From assembly GCF_032452875.1 (NCBI RefSeq), contig NC_083885.1:37117925-37181924 (forward strand): DNA of 64,000 nt. The letters run 5' to 3'. The notes under the pieces are model-generated. The model saw only the letters and a program-made list of their open reading frames with translations, did no database searches and was not told where the DNA came from. This stretch comes from Bos javanicus. Its lineage: Eukaryota; Chordata; Mammalia; Artiodactyla; Bovidae. Positions 31,101 to 43,014 of this stretch are shown piece by piece. Numbering within the stretch: the stretch's first letter is position 1; every line of letters starts with the position of its first letter. Made by a program: the position numbers and the translations under genes.

Positions 31101-33173
31101 CTGTCTCTGTAGTACAAAAGCTTTTGAAAAATTTGAACTGTTTCATACACCATTATATATATATATGTGATGTATAAAGAAAAGTGAAATAAATGTATTC
31201 ACTTTCCAGCTGAGGTGGTAGAATATTACCAATATTTCTGAAGCCCTAGTGTATTCCTTTCCAACTGCTTTCTTCTGCCCTACCAACACTTCAAATTATT
31301 TAATATTCAAAGTACATCTAGTTGCAAGGCACACAAAAACCTGAAGGCCCACATCCTTCTTATTCTTATCTTTGGTTAGGTCCATGCAAGATGAAGTGAA
31401 GAAATGGGTTGATATTTGCCTACTGAGTTCAAATTACATGGAAAGCTATTTTGTGTGTGTTGTATGTGGAAAGAAAAGGGGAGTCCTGGATAACCTAAAT
31501 GACTATCAAATTTGAAATAGGGCATAGTCTGATTTATTCAAATTACAGTATCTGCTTCACTTCGAGCTTTACGGACCTTTCTTTTCTTGCTCAGTATGTC
31601 CAAATTGAACGACTAACCTCAGTGCCATATGGTAGAGTCACATACTTGGCTGTGGAGACTCATTCAGAATTTTCATGCATATAAACATCCATGTCAGCAT
31701 GGAATACTCATCTTTAAATTTAGCAGCAAGTATTTTCAGAATTACTGGGTATTTTTATAATTTGGCTGACGTCCATGCTCTTATTCCTTTGGTTTCATTT
31801 TCTAGTTTCATAGGACTTATAGGTGAATATGTTTTATATTAAAGTCAGTGGTATGTTGAAAAGTAGACCTCTGTAGGATTCTTTTCTTCCATCTCTGACC
31901 CACTCTGTGGGCCAGTTCTTCGCCTACACCTGGATTATATCTCAGACACACCCCTTAGGTTTTCCAGCTACTCTTAGATTTAAGAAGATACATTCTGATT
32001 ACCTCTAGTCATTATAACAGTCTACATTTAGTAATATGACCAGTCCAGTGTAACATTCTGAACTTTATTACAGTCCAAACCACTCTTCTTGCCCAGCTCG
32101 GTGAAGGATTAGGTTGAGAATCCCTCAGCAGGAGATGGGGATGGGGTGACTTCTCCATTTTCCTTTTGGAGCTTCTCTTCCCTACTTATCCCAAACCCTG
32201 GGTAGGTCTGAGAGAAGTGAGGGAGTCTGGCAATCATAGGAACGACTCCCTTGGCAGTCCTGTTCTGATCTGCTGGTGGTGTTTTCTGGGCTTGGCAGAG
32301 GCTCTGACTCTGGAGGCACACTCCCCTAGGTGTCCCCTCTGGGAATGTAGGAGAGCAGCTCACGTGCCCCTCCTCTGCATTCCAAGGTTCATCTCTAGCC
32401 TCTTTCTATTGGGGCTGACCCTCTTGAGTTGGGATCTCTTTTTAAATGACCCCCTGACTGCTTCTTTTACATAAGGGCCAGTCATGCAGTTGCTGTGGGG
32501 ATTAAATGAAATAACATATGTAAAGAGCTCTTCCTGGCACTTATCTGTTGAATAGGTTGATTTGTCTTTTACTGGATACCTTCTCTCTGGGGTCACTCTG
32601 CAAGTGCTTTATAAACCTAATCATAAACCAGTCCTAGGAGTTAGATATCTAAGAAACTCGGACTCATTAGGTTATTTGCAAGGTCACGAAACTAGAAAGT
32701 GGCTAAGCTTAAATTTGAACCCAACTCTGGTGCAATACAGGAGTCTCTGGTCCTTTGGACTATGGTCTATTGCCTTCTGAAACAGCCTGGCATGGGCCAT
32801 ATAGTTCTAAACCCTGGGAACTCTGGTTAATTAAACTCTTGGATTCTAGTGCCCGTTCTACCTTATCAATTTCTTAAATGTCAGGTGTGCTATAAATCTA
32901 CAGGAATTTTGATTTACCTTGTACTTTATCTTGGATACTTTCACTTGACCATGTGATATTTGGACAACCTTAGTTCCTTGACATGATTCCTTTATCTCCA
33001 GAGATGTGGGCTACGTTTCTGATCAACTCAATCAGAGATTCAAAGAAATTTATCCTGATAATCCAGAAATGTTCCAGTGCTTCACTGGAGTTCATAGCAC
33101 ATATGGAATTTTGAGCCTCACAGGATAATCTCTGCAAGGTAACCACACATCTTTCTTTTGCCTCCGGTAGTCT
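31101..33173. other. Intergenic with MIR remnants
   Basis: Mostly unique. A MIR end is seen at about 32,495-32,545 (GGGGATTAAATGAAATAACA). A minus-strand MIR-like piece lies at about 32,605-32,775 (GCAAGGTCACGAAACTAGAA then CTTAAATTTGAACCCA). A TATATATATATG run lies near 31,155. No gene recognised. Confidence 0.5.
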
Positions 33174-33334
33174 GGGGACGACAGAGGATGAGATGGTTGG
33201 ATGGCATCACTGACTCAGTGGACATGAGTTTGAGTAAGCTCCAGGAGTTGGTGATGGACAGGGAGGCCTGGCGTGCTGCAGTCCATGGGGTCGCAAAGAG
33301 TCAGACATGAGCGACTGAACTGAACTAAACTGAG
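33174..33334 (+). mobile_element. BovB LINE 3' end fragment
   Basis: Starts GGGGACGACAGAGGATGAGA, runs through GACAGGGAGGCCTGGCGTGC and GTCCATGGGGTCGCAAAGAG, and ends with a short TGAAC-repeat tail typical of BovB. Confidence 0.93.
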
Positions 33335-35060
33335 TATGAGAACTGATAACCAAGACAGCTTTCCAAGCTGCTGTGCCAACTGCCGCAGATGACTCCAGGT
33401 TGATCTGTGCAGACTGGAAATCTCAGCAGAGAGCCCTAGAAGAGTTTGGAACCTTGTTCATTCTTATTCACTTGGGACAGTCAGTTAAGAAAATTTACTT
33501 TGAAAAGAATTGCCCAGAGTTAGACTTGGATAAAGCAAACCATAGAAGAGAAACAAAATCCCTAGAAACTTAGTTCTGTTTTGTTTTAGTAAGGTGTCAT
33601 TTACTGAAATCTTAATGGTAAATCCAGGTCCTGGATATACACTGTTGTGAAATGTGTACTTAATCTGTATGTTCTAGAAACCTGCATTGAAATTAACTAT
33701 TGTTTAGCTCCTTTAACTTTTGTAGCCCACCAAGCTGCAAACTGCCACAAATAGATAATTCAAAGTTCTGCTTTTCATTTGCCCTGTTGCTTACAGCAAA
33801 GAGAAGTTGAACCCCACATTGTAAACTGGCCAGTTTCTGTATTCAGTCAATTTAAATGGATAGCTGTACCTTCTTTACTCTGCTGTGGAGATATTGTCAG
33901 AGGGAAATGCATTAAAAAGTCTTATTTTGTGTGCTGTAAAATAAATGAGGTCTTATGATAAGAATACCAACTCTAGTTAGTCCTTTTTTTGGCTCTATGG
34001 AGAACTTAGTGATAATCGGAAAAGACATTTCTCGTTTTTTGTGCCTCAGCTTCCTCTGCAAGAAAGTATAAGTAATAAAGCCTGCCCTTTAGGACTTTGT
34101 AAGGCTGTGTGGCAAAGTATTTTAAGCTCCTTGGAGAAAAACCTACTCAGTGAAGTTGCTATTCCTTTTAACGTCAATTATGTTCTGAAACACGATTTCA
34201 GAATTTCAGGATCCCAGGACCTATGATTGAACTGGCAGCTGATTGATTCAGTGGAATTCAGTATTCTCTTTCTCGACACCACACCAAAATTTGCCTTGGC
34301 TAAAAGAGGTAAAACATACAATTATGGTCAGAAATGTAATAATAAATCTACTGTAACAACCTTCTTTCCACCACATATGTTTTCTGGTATTTATCTGAAT
34401 ATCCATGCTTATGAAAACTAGAAGAGGTTGTAATTTCAATAGTACCAGCAACTCTGTGAGTATCCAAAGCCATTTAAATTATGATCTGCTTTTATTTTTC
34501 CAAGGTGCATTTCTGAAAGATTTTCTTTTCTTTTTTTTTTTTGGTTTGGAAATTTTAGAAAAGGAGACAAACAGTTAAAAGTATGGAAGTTCCACGCATG
34601 CTGCTTTTTCTGCACCTTGAGGACTAGCAAAATCTTTAATATGAGACTTTATTTGTACAAAGCAAAACTTCAAAACCACTCAAAAGCTTTTCTTATTAAC
34701 TGCTGTCAGTCCTGTGATTTACAGAGGCAATAAAGAACTAGAGGGGGCACATTTATCATGGAGTTCAGCACACCAGGAGCCATTTTCTCCAGCGGTAAAG
34801 GCTAGTGATAAAACAAATTCTTTTGTTCTGTAACCAAGACACATTCTCTGTTCCCTGCTCTCTAAAGTTGGGCACGCCAGGCTTCTCTAGTGGCAACTTG
34901 GCACCACTTCCTCCACGCCTAGTGAAAAATCGTTCACGTGAAGACCCTGATGACACACCTGGAACACCTGGCTGTGAAAGGCGCTGTGTGCTCACCTTCA
35001 GCACACAGTGGTTAGCTCTCAACACGTTTGTAGCATTGATTCCTAGTTTACCTTGAACAG
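33335..35060. other. Intergenic, repeat-poor
   Basis: No gene or clear repeat. The part at about 33,600-34,000 looks complex and insertion-free. A T-run lies at 34,531-34,542. Confidence 0.4.
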
Positions 35061-35066
35061 TGCTCC

Positions 35067-35083
35067 GTGTGTGTGTGTGTGTG
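35067..35083 (+). repeat. (GT)n microsatellite
   Basis: About eight uninterrupted GT units. Confidence 0.95.
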
Positions 35084-35324
35084 CACGCTTTCTTTGGTTT
35101 CAGAAGGGAGTAGACGGAAACATTAAATAATTTGGGTTTTATTTATTTGTTTGGTAAAGAGCATATAAAATTTGAATTTTGGGAACTGTACATTTCTTGT
35201 TGGATTAAAGAATGCCTCATCTGAATGTTGATGCTGAAAAGCAAAATCGGTTCCAGTACACATTTTTTTTTCAATTTTCTTTGATTTTGATTTTGTATTT
35301 TGGGTTCTAGGCAGGTAGGTGTGA

Positions 35325-35425
35325 TACACTTTAAAAAAGTTATTTTTTAATTGAAGGATAACTGCTTACAGAATTGTGTCGGTTTCTGCCAAACATCAAC
35401 ATGAATCAGCCATAGGTTAAGTTGT
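35325..35425 (-). mobile_element. Ruminant L1 3' end fragment
   Basis: The plus strand has TTTTTTAATTGAAGGATAAC, CAGAATTGTGTCGGTTTCTG and CATCAACATGAATCAGCCAT, the antisense of an L1 3' UTR end. Confidence 0.8.
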
Positions 35426-38149
35426 CTCTGAGCATTGATTGTAACATTTGGGGGTTTTTGAAATGAATATATCAGAATTTGAGCTAAGGTGGGTGTAAAG
35501 GCTTCAACAGTTTTGCTCTTTGGGAGACTTACAAAATGGAACAAAATGGAGCATTTTGGAATATTCTATAATTGAGTACATCCATCATCCAATAGTATTT
35601 ATTAAGCGCTCACCTGTGCATGACAATGTTCTGGGCACAAAGATTATTGGGAAAAAGGTCAATGACTTGGAACCAGAGACAGTGGTAGTGTTTCTACCTT
35701 TGGGAAAATGAACACAAATATTAAATTGTGAATGCTATTCCTAATGGAGCAAGTTATGTAGTTTAATTTAGTCTCAGAAAAAGACAAGAACACTCAAAAT
35801 CTCCTGGCCTTTCCCAATTATATAATCATTAACTATGCTCTTATTGGTGTATTAATGAAAAATAGTGTGTTTGAAAGACAGTAGCAAAGCAGAAGATGTG
35901 AAAAATTCAGGAAAAAAAATCGGGCCAGGTGCTTTTGTGACTCATTGGCCACTCTTAAAAACTTTTAGCTGGGAAGGAATTTGGAATAGAATTATGTGGG
36001 AGTTTCGTTTATCCATCTGTTCTTTGCAATGTATAATTTAGTGGTTAAAGTTGTTCTCTTGCTTCTGTCACTATCAGTTTCTTTTCAGAGGAAGGGGAAA
36101 TAGGTCCTTTTGTCAGTAATTTGGCAGAAGTGCTGAAAAGCCCATTATCCCTGTTGGAGAGAAAGCAAACCACCCCTGATATGTGAGGGCCTGGCAGGCT
36201 TCATAGAGAGAGATGAGCCTAGTGAGAAGGTTCTAGTGAGAGGGTTTTTTTTTTTTTTTTTAATTTTCTGGGAGATACTGATTGTTAGACTTTTTTTTTT
36301 GAAACTGTCTAATATTTTCTCAAAGCAAAGTTATCTGCCTCTTACTCTCCACCCCCAAAACAAATTCATTGGTATTAGAAGATATGGGAGAGAGAGGGAA
36401 AAAACACAGTCATTTGAATAAAAAAGTCATATCTTTTATGTACTTTATGCTATATTCTGTGTACTTGGGAAATGGCTGCATTTGTCCAGAGAATGGTGGA
36501 AAATTGAATACTATGCTTCATAGTGTGCTTCTTGTAGTGTTTCCTTAACCAAAGAGGAGCAGCTGTTGGGTAGCAGAGAAAGCACTGTTACCAGCCTGAG
36601 CATATGGAACTCCGAAGCTTTGGCTGATATGGATGTCTGGGCAACGGTTGCAGAAAGACTGTCATAATTGTTTGCTGTGATTTTAGGTCCACACTCCAAT
36701 GTTGGAAGGGAAAACTTTTTACAGAGGCTTACTTTTTTTTTTTATATGGCTTTGAAGGGAATTGTATTTTACTTCTGACGCTTATTGTATTGTAAAATCT
36801 CTAGTCTCTGATACTTAAAGGTGGAAACTTTTAACTTTCTTAAAAATCCAACTCTAGGGACTTTTTAGTAGTATAGCCTCTCAAATAATCTTAAAGCTTT
36901 GAAAAATGAAATACTTTATTTTATGAATCAGTTTTGGGGTCAGTTTTTTCCCCTAAAATGTATGCTTTTATGTTGGGTAGTTTAAAGACCAGCTGTTAAC
37001 TGAAACCAACCGTCAACGAAGTTGCATAAAGTTGTGTTTCCTATTAGTCTTGTATCTTTCCTATTAGTCATTTGTGAAAGGATATAGGAACATCTAAGAG
37101 AACTCTAAACAAAAATTGAAAAAACAGATGTCAAAACCATATTGACTTGATAGTTTGCTATTTTTTTAATAGAAAAGGAGCTCAGTAATAGTGGATTATG
37201 AATAAGGCTCATGTTGCTAATTTATCAGAGAAATATTTGTAGTAGTTTGTAGTTGAAAATTGGTGTTTATCTAGAATTTCAGAGAATCAAAAAAATAAGT
37301 TGAAGGTTATGCCTGGGAGGACCATGAAGGAGGAACTTTGACATTTTCAGTAGTTGGGCATGCATGGGCCTCTAAAGGTGTGTTTATTATGTTGTCATGG
37401 TGAGCAGTGAATTAAAAAGATAACAAGACTGCTCCTTGGGTAGTTGTGACTTATTGGTAGTTATCTTTACAAGAGTTCCATGCTGACTTAAGTAAAGATC
37501 TTTGGTTAAAAAAAAACAAAACAATCAACAAACTTTATTTTTCAAATAAATTCAGCTAAAAGCCCACAGGCTTCCATGACACTGCACTGAATTATTATTA
37601 ATGTGCTCTGCTGTGAAAATAATGCTTGCTGCTGTTTAACAATAACCCGTCCTCTGGAATTTTAGGCAAGTGGTAGGAAAATGAGAGGCAGATTTAAGTG
37701 CTGCTGCTGAATTAAATGTGCTGGTTGATGGGCACAACATTTTTATAGTTACTTGTGCAAGGGAGTGTAGAAAGAGATCTTTATTTGGGGTCAGGTCACA
37801 TGTGGGACCAGTTGTTTGAGAGGCAGTTTTGGCAAGCACGGGCATTGCTCCTGTTCAGGAAAAGATCTGTTCAGCCTATTGCCTTGGATGTCCCAGTACA
37901 GCCTTCTCTTAGGATTATGTGTGGTGTTTCTTGAAGGCAGGGACATGATCTTTTAAGGATCTCCCTTATTGATTTTAGGAGTTAAAACCAAATATTGGAT
38001 ACATCATTTCTCATTAGTACTTTTTAACTTGAATGTTTAGTAGACTTGATTTGAAGTTCATTATTATGATTACAGATACCGTATCTATTTGGAGTGATCT
38101 TTAACTCAAGGGCCTACATTTTCAAACATGTATTCTGTTATTCTGATAG
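35426..38149. other. Intergenic, repeat-poor
   Basis: 2.7 kb with few recognisable repeats. An L2/MIR-like scrap may lie at about 35,580-35,650. T-runs lie at 36,245-36,260 and 36,290-36,300. No exon supported. Confidence 0.4.
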
Positions 38150-38570
38150 TTAGTCTTCCTTCTCCCTATACTCTCATCTTCTAGCCATGCCAGACTATCT
38201 GCTATTCTCCACATATGCCCTCTCATATGTTGCCTCTCCAGCACCTAATATCTGTGTGCCTTTTCCCACGCTGTGCAGATGGAATACTTATACACCAACC
38301 CCTGTGCATTGTATAAGGTCCAGGTCATAGTATATTACTGCTGAGAGTGCTTTCCAAAGCCGTGCATATACTTGTATGGAGTAGACTTCTCTCCGTCCTC
38401 CTCCCCTACAGCACTCATTTGTTACAGTGTTAGTGTGTTCTTCCCTTCTGTGGATGGTGGGCCCTGGAAGTTAGGGGCAGTGTGACTCTTATCTTTGTAT
38501 CCTACATGTGGTCATGTACAGCACCTCATGTGGTTCTACAGGGTAGGTAGTAGATAAACCTTTAGCAATT
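38150..38570 (+). mobile_element. L2 LINE 3' fragment
   Basis: It follows the L2 3' layout: TAGCCATGCCAGACTATCTG, GTGTGCCTTTTCCCACGCTG, a TTACAGTGTTAGTGTGTTC block, GGCCCTGGAAGTTAGGGGCA and TTTGTATCCTACATG. Confidence 0.72.
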
Positions 38571-39596
38571 GGCATCCAGTCATGGATGACTGCAGATCCC
38601 TTATAAGATGAGATACTCAAGGAGTTCTGGAAACTATTATTGGTCATGTAAGTGTAATTCTAGTGGATGGAATTTTATTTTATTTTATTAAGGAAGCCTC
38701 ATGGCCATGAGGGTGACAGATGTCACTAAAGTTTGGGCTTGCATACTCCAACTCAGTGTGACTTCCTGTTCGGGTGGAGAAGCCTCAACAATGTGGTATT
38801 TTGGAGGACATTTAAAATACTTATCTAAGGTGCTTTTGGTACATTTTCAATTAATCCTTAGTTTTCCACAGATACATGAGAATCTTAGAGATTGCCTAAA
38901 TTACCTTCCCTAGGCAGAAATCTCTTCCTAGACCTTCCTCATTGTGTCTACTTCAAGACATCAGTGTCGTGGAGATTGCCATTCTGACCATTAAAAGAAA
39001 GCTGGGGAGAGGGTAGAAAGTTTCTTCCTGTGATGGCTTGTTCATAGTTTAAGTCACTTTTCCTCATAAGTTTTCTCTTTTCTAGGCTGACTATTTCTAA
39101 CTCCCCCACCGTGTGAGTCCATCTTGCCATCCAGCACAGCTGGTTGAGATGGACAACTTATCAAAGTCACCTGTTCCACTGGCTGACCAGTGACTGACTG
39201 ATGCAGTTTTCTGTCTCTGGAATCTGACTAGGAGAGAGTAACTGTAGTTAACTGTAGGGAGCTGAGCTACAGGGACATGTTGGGGAGGAGGCCTGAGTCA
39301 ACACATGGCAAACCAACGTCAGATGAACTAAAGTTATGGTGTAGCCATAACCACAGGTCACAGAGAACTGAGTGTCGGGAGGGTGGAGCAGAGCCACACA
39401 GACAGAGACAAGACTCATGCAATTCCATAGAGAGTTGGAGAGAGAGCCTGTGTCCGTCTCCAAAGGTGGGCCTTCTCAGCAACTGGAACTAGGAGGCCTT
39501 CTTCCAGTGGCATCTGTCATACTGATGTGTGGTACAGGAGAGGGAATGTCAGCAGTTACTCAGGAGGCAGTTTAGTGCTCATCTTCTGAGGCAACA
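38571..39596. other. Intergenic, nothing recognised
   Basis: Includes overlapping short ORFs on both strands at 39,250-39,570 in purine-rich DNA, without recognisable protein content. Confidence 0.45.
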
Positions 39597-39850
39597 GTGG
39601 TTTAGATCATAGATGCTGGTATGAGATTGGCAGGGTTTGGGTCCTATCTCTGCTACTTGCTACTATGTGACTTTGGGCTAGTTACTTACTCTTTCTCGGG
39701 GCCTTAGTTTCCTTATATGCAGGGTGGACACAGTACTAAGACCTACATCATAGCATTGTTGAGGAATCAAATTAATGTGTGTAAAGCATTTTACTTGAAA
39801 GAGTACCTGGCCTCCAAAATGTTAGTCATTACTATCATTAAAAATAATAA
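39597..39850 (+). mobile_element. MIR SINE
   Basis: MIR core is clear: CTCTGCTACTTGCTACTATG, TGACTTTGGGCTAGTTACTT, GGCCTTAGTTTCCTTATATG and a GTAAAGCATTTTACTTGAAA block near the 3' end. Confidence 0.85.
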
Positions 39851-39904
39851 TAGTTGTGGTTGTTTTAGTGTCTGAAAAATTGTTCAGACCTTATTTTTGA
39901 AAGT

Positions 39905-40480
39905 AAAATATAGTGGTTAAGATGGTGACTCTAGAGTCTGACTGCATGCCTGGTTTAAAATAACACCATTTCCAGCTTCTTCAAGTTTTATAAGCTTCTT
40001 CTGCCTTGGTTTCCTTATTCATCTAATAGTGCTAATACTCACAGAGTTCATGTGAGTGAAAGTGAAAGTCACTCAGTCGTGTCTGACTCTTTGTGACCCC
40101 ATGGATTATATAGTCCATGGAATTCTCCAGGCCAGAATACTGGACTGGGTAGCCTTTCCCTTCTCCAGGGGATCTTCCCAACCCAGGGATAGAACCCAGG
40201 TTTCCCACACTGCAGGCAGATTCTTTACCAGCTGAGCGACAAGGGAAGCCCAAGAATACTAGAGTGGGTGGCCTATCCCTTCTGCAGCAGATCTTCCCGA
40301 TGCAGGACTCGAACCGGGGTCTCCTGCATTACAGGTGAATTCTTTACCAACTGAGCTATCAAGGAAGTTCATGTGGAGAATAGTGCTAATACTCACAGAG
40401 TTCATATGAAGGTTAAATGAATTAATATGTGCAACATATTTGGAAAAGAATGTGTATAGAAAGGATCTCAATAAATATTA
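39905..40480 (+). mobile_element. MIR SINE split by a dimeric Bov-tA and a 31-bp duplication
   Basis: The left part (39,905-40,055) has TAGTGGTTAAGATGGTGACT and TTGGTTTCCTTATTCATC. The right part (40,379-40,480) resumes with GTTAAATGAATTAATATGTG and CTCAATAAATATTATTAC. A 31-base piece of the MIR (AATAGTGCTAATACTCACAG on to TTCATGTGA) is present on both sides of the insertion with one mismatch. Confidence 0.85.
40056..40367 (-). mobile_element. Dimeric Bov-tA SINE
   Basis: On the minus strand a Bov-tA head (tRNA-like part plus partial body, 40367-40252) is joined at GTATTCTTGGGCTTCCCTTG to a second, full Bov-tA (40251-40056). TTCATGTGA/TTCATGTGG flanks the pair. The same junction is found at 43,135 on the other strand. 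Confidence 0.9.
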
Positions 40481-40764
40481 TTACTACCTCTTCTGACTTC
40501 AGCATGCCTTTGGGTTTTCACTAAGACATTATTTTAATGAAGCTATAGGAGACCTAAGTATATTTACTTGTATGCCATTCTGTCTCATTTTCCTCTAGGA
40601 ATCATAGTCTCTCTGATGGTCATATCCAACTGATGTAGGATTTCACTAGCAGTCTGTGAGGTAGAGCCTGAAGATGTCTTGCAGGCCGTAGAAAGTGTGC
40701 ATTTGGAGTTCAGAAAGAGGTCTAGAATAAAGTTATCAATTTGAGTAGGTATAGCATAGGTGAC

Positions 40765-41046
40765 GGAGAAGGCAATGGCACCCCACTCCAGTACTCTTGC
40801 CTGGAAAATCCCATAGATGGAGGAGCCTGGTAGGCTGCAGTCCATGGGGTCGCAAAGAGTCGGACACGACTGAGCAACTTCCCTTTCACTTTTCACTTTC
40901 ATGCATTGGAGAAGGAAATGGCAACCCACTCCAGTATTCTTGCCTGGAGAATCCCAGGGACGGGGGAGCCTGGTGGGCTGCCGTCTATGGGGTCACACAC
41001 AGTCGGAAACGCCTGAAGTGACTTAGCAGCAGCAGCAGCAGCAGCA
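40765..41046 (+). mobile_element. Bov-A2 SINE, full length, (AGC)7 tail
   Basis: The complete dimer: GGAGAAGGCAATGGCACCCC start, CACTTTCATGCATTGGAGAA linker, second monomer, and a seven-unit AGC tail. It is near consensus. Short AGGTGA repeats flank it. Confidence 0.96.
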
Positions 41047-41054
41047 AAGGTGAT

Positions 41055-41265
41055 GGGCTTCCCTGGTGGCTCAGATGGTAAAGAATCTGCCTGTAATGTG
41101 GGAGACCTGGGTTCAATCCCTGGGTTGGGAAAGTCCCCTGGGGAAGGGAATAGCTACCTACTCCAGTGTTCTTGCCTGGAGAATTCCATGGACAGAGAGC
41201 CTGGTGGGCTACAGTCCATGGGTTTGCAGAGTCAGACACCACTGAGTGACTTTCACTTCACTTCA
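41055..41265 (+). mobile_element. Bov-tA SINE, inserted at the Bov-A2 tail
   Basis: Head GGGCTTCCCTGGTGGCTCAG, body TGGGAAAGTCCCCTGGGGAA, tail GAGTGACTTTCACTTC. AGGTGATGGG (41,048) and GGGTGATGGG (41,270) are its target duplication with one mismatch, so it landed just after the Bov-A2. Confidence 0.93.
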
Positions 41266-41504
41266 GTGAGGGTGATGGGAATGGACAAGGTCATCTTGGG
41301 AGAATGTTCAGAATGAAATGAGAAAAGGCTTGAGACAGATCCCAGAGGTTTTAGGGGTAGTAGAGATTTTGGAGTAGGGTAGAAGGTGACAGAGGAACCT
41401 GAGCCAGCAAATAATACTCAGTGTAGTCGAACAACTGGTCCTAATAATGAACATGGTTGAAAGCATACTGTGTGTCAAACATGGGTTCAAATTCTTTTAT
41501 TCAT

Positions 41505-41660
41505 TTATTTAATCTTGTCAACAACTCTTAGGTAAATATTATTATATTCTCACTTTACAGAGATACAGAGAAATTAATTTGCCCAAGGCTGCAAAACTAG
41601 TAGTTGATAAAGCCAGAGGAATTTGAACCTACAATCTGATTCTAAATCTCACAATCTTTT
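41505..41660 (-). mobile_element. MIR SINE
   Basis: Antisense MIR on plus: TCACTTTACAGAGATACAGA, AATTTGCCCAAGGCTGC, AAAACTAGTAGTTGATAAAG and GAATTTGAACCTACAATCTG. Confidence 0.8.
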
Positions 41661-41689
41661 TTTCCCTTTTAATATTTTCCCCTTTTGTT

Positions 41690-42020
41690 TGGATTTTAAA
41701 AAATGAAGTATAGTTGATTTACAGTGTTTTGTTAGTTTCTGCTCTGTAGCAAAGTGATTCAGTTATATATTCTTTTTCAGACTCTTTTCCATTATAGTTT
41801 ATTATAAAATGTTGAATATAGTTTCCTGTGTTATACAGTAGGACTTTGTTGTTTATTTTATATATAGTAGTTGGTATCTGCTAATCTCAAACTCCTAATT
41901 TATCCGTCCCCACTCATTTCCCCTTTGATAACAATAAATTTGTTTTCTGTGTCTGAGTCTGTTTTTGTTTGTAAATAAGCTCATTTGTATCACTTTTTAG
42001 ATTCCACATATAAGTGATTA
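41690..42020 (-). mobile_element. L1 LINE 3' fragment
   Basis: Antisense L1 3' phrases on plus: AAGTATAGTTGATTTACAGT, CTGCTCTGTAGCAAAGTGAT, TTCCTGTGTTATACAGTAGG, TTGTTTATTTTATATATAG and CACATATAAGTGATTAG. Confidence 0.85.
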
Positions 42021-42244
42021 GATCTTAGAGTCTTAATGACTATACCAGATGGCCTCCAAAGGCAAGTAAAATAAAAATAGAGACTAAAAGTTGTCTCTAT
42101 TGGCATTTAGATTGTTGATGCTTTCTATTTTGGTTTATTTGTTTTATTATTGTTCCAAACCAACAGCACATGATGTTGTCTAGTAATAGCAACTTCATGG
42201 TATATTTAGAAGGTAAACAGTTGTGAATTGAGAAATGGAAAGTG

Positions 42245-42780
42245 TGTCGGTCAGTTTTTGCTGTGGTAATAATGCATAACAAGCAACCCCAAGATGTCAG
42301 TGGTTTACAACCATAAGTGCTATTTCGTGCTCATGAATCTGTGGGTTGGCTCTGCTTCAGGCTTTAGGATGGGTTAGGTTGGTTTCACATATGTATTAAT
42401 TTGTTATGGCTCCCACATCCATGGTGGTCTAAACAACAGGAATTAATTTCCTTAAGAGTTCTGGAGGCTAGGAACCCGAGACCATGGTGTCAGCAAGTCT
42501 GGCTTCTTTTGAGTGTTTTCCTTGGCTTGCAGTTGTCACCATCTCACTGTGTCCTCACTTTGCCCATCTTTCCTCTGTGTAGCCCTTTGTGTATGAAATT
42601 TCCTCTTCTTATGCAGACATCAGTCAGATTGGGTTAGGGTCCATTCTGACAGTCTCATTTTAATATAATCACTACTTTAAAAACCCATCTCTAAGTACAG
42701 TCACACTTTGAGACACTGGGAGTTAGGACTTCAATATATGAATTTGCTGGGGTGGGGCCCCCAATCAGCCCACATCAATG
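42245..42780 (-). mobile_element. MaLR (MLT1-like) LTR fossil
   Basis: The plus strand from about 42,395 matches the reverse of an MLT1-type LTR: TATTAATTTGTTATGGCTCC, GTTCTGGAGGCTAGGAACCC, CTTGGCTTGCAGTTGTCACC, a CTAAGTACAGTCACACTTTG block, and GGGAGTTAGGACTTCAATAT. The first 150 bases look like a second, related LTR piece. Non-coding, ancient. Confidence 0.7.
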
Positions 42781-43014
42781 TTTCTCCTTCTGGGACCTGT
42801 GGCTAAGTGGGGCAGAAGCGTAAGATACCTCTTAAGGTAGCTTGGAACTGGCACACTGACACTTCTGTCCACATTCTGTTTAAAACAGGCTTCATGACCA
42901 AGCCCAAAGTCAGTGGGATTGCGGTCAGTACTCCATCCTCACCGAACCTGTGGGATTAGTGCGGAGGAGAGGAAACACTGAATACCAAATATAGAATTCG
43001 CTACAGAGCACTAA

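Noticed and set aside
40056..40367. tRNA gene-like segments within SINEs
   Set aside because: The A- and B-box resemblance comes from the tRNA-derived SINE head; no cloverleaf with acceptor stem is formed, so no tRNA gene is called.
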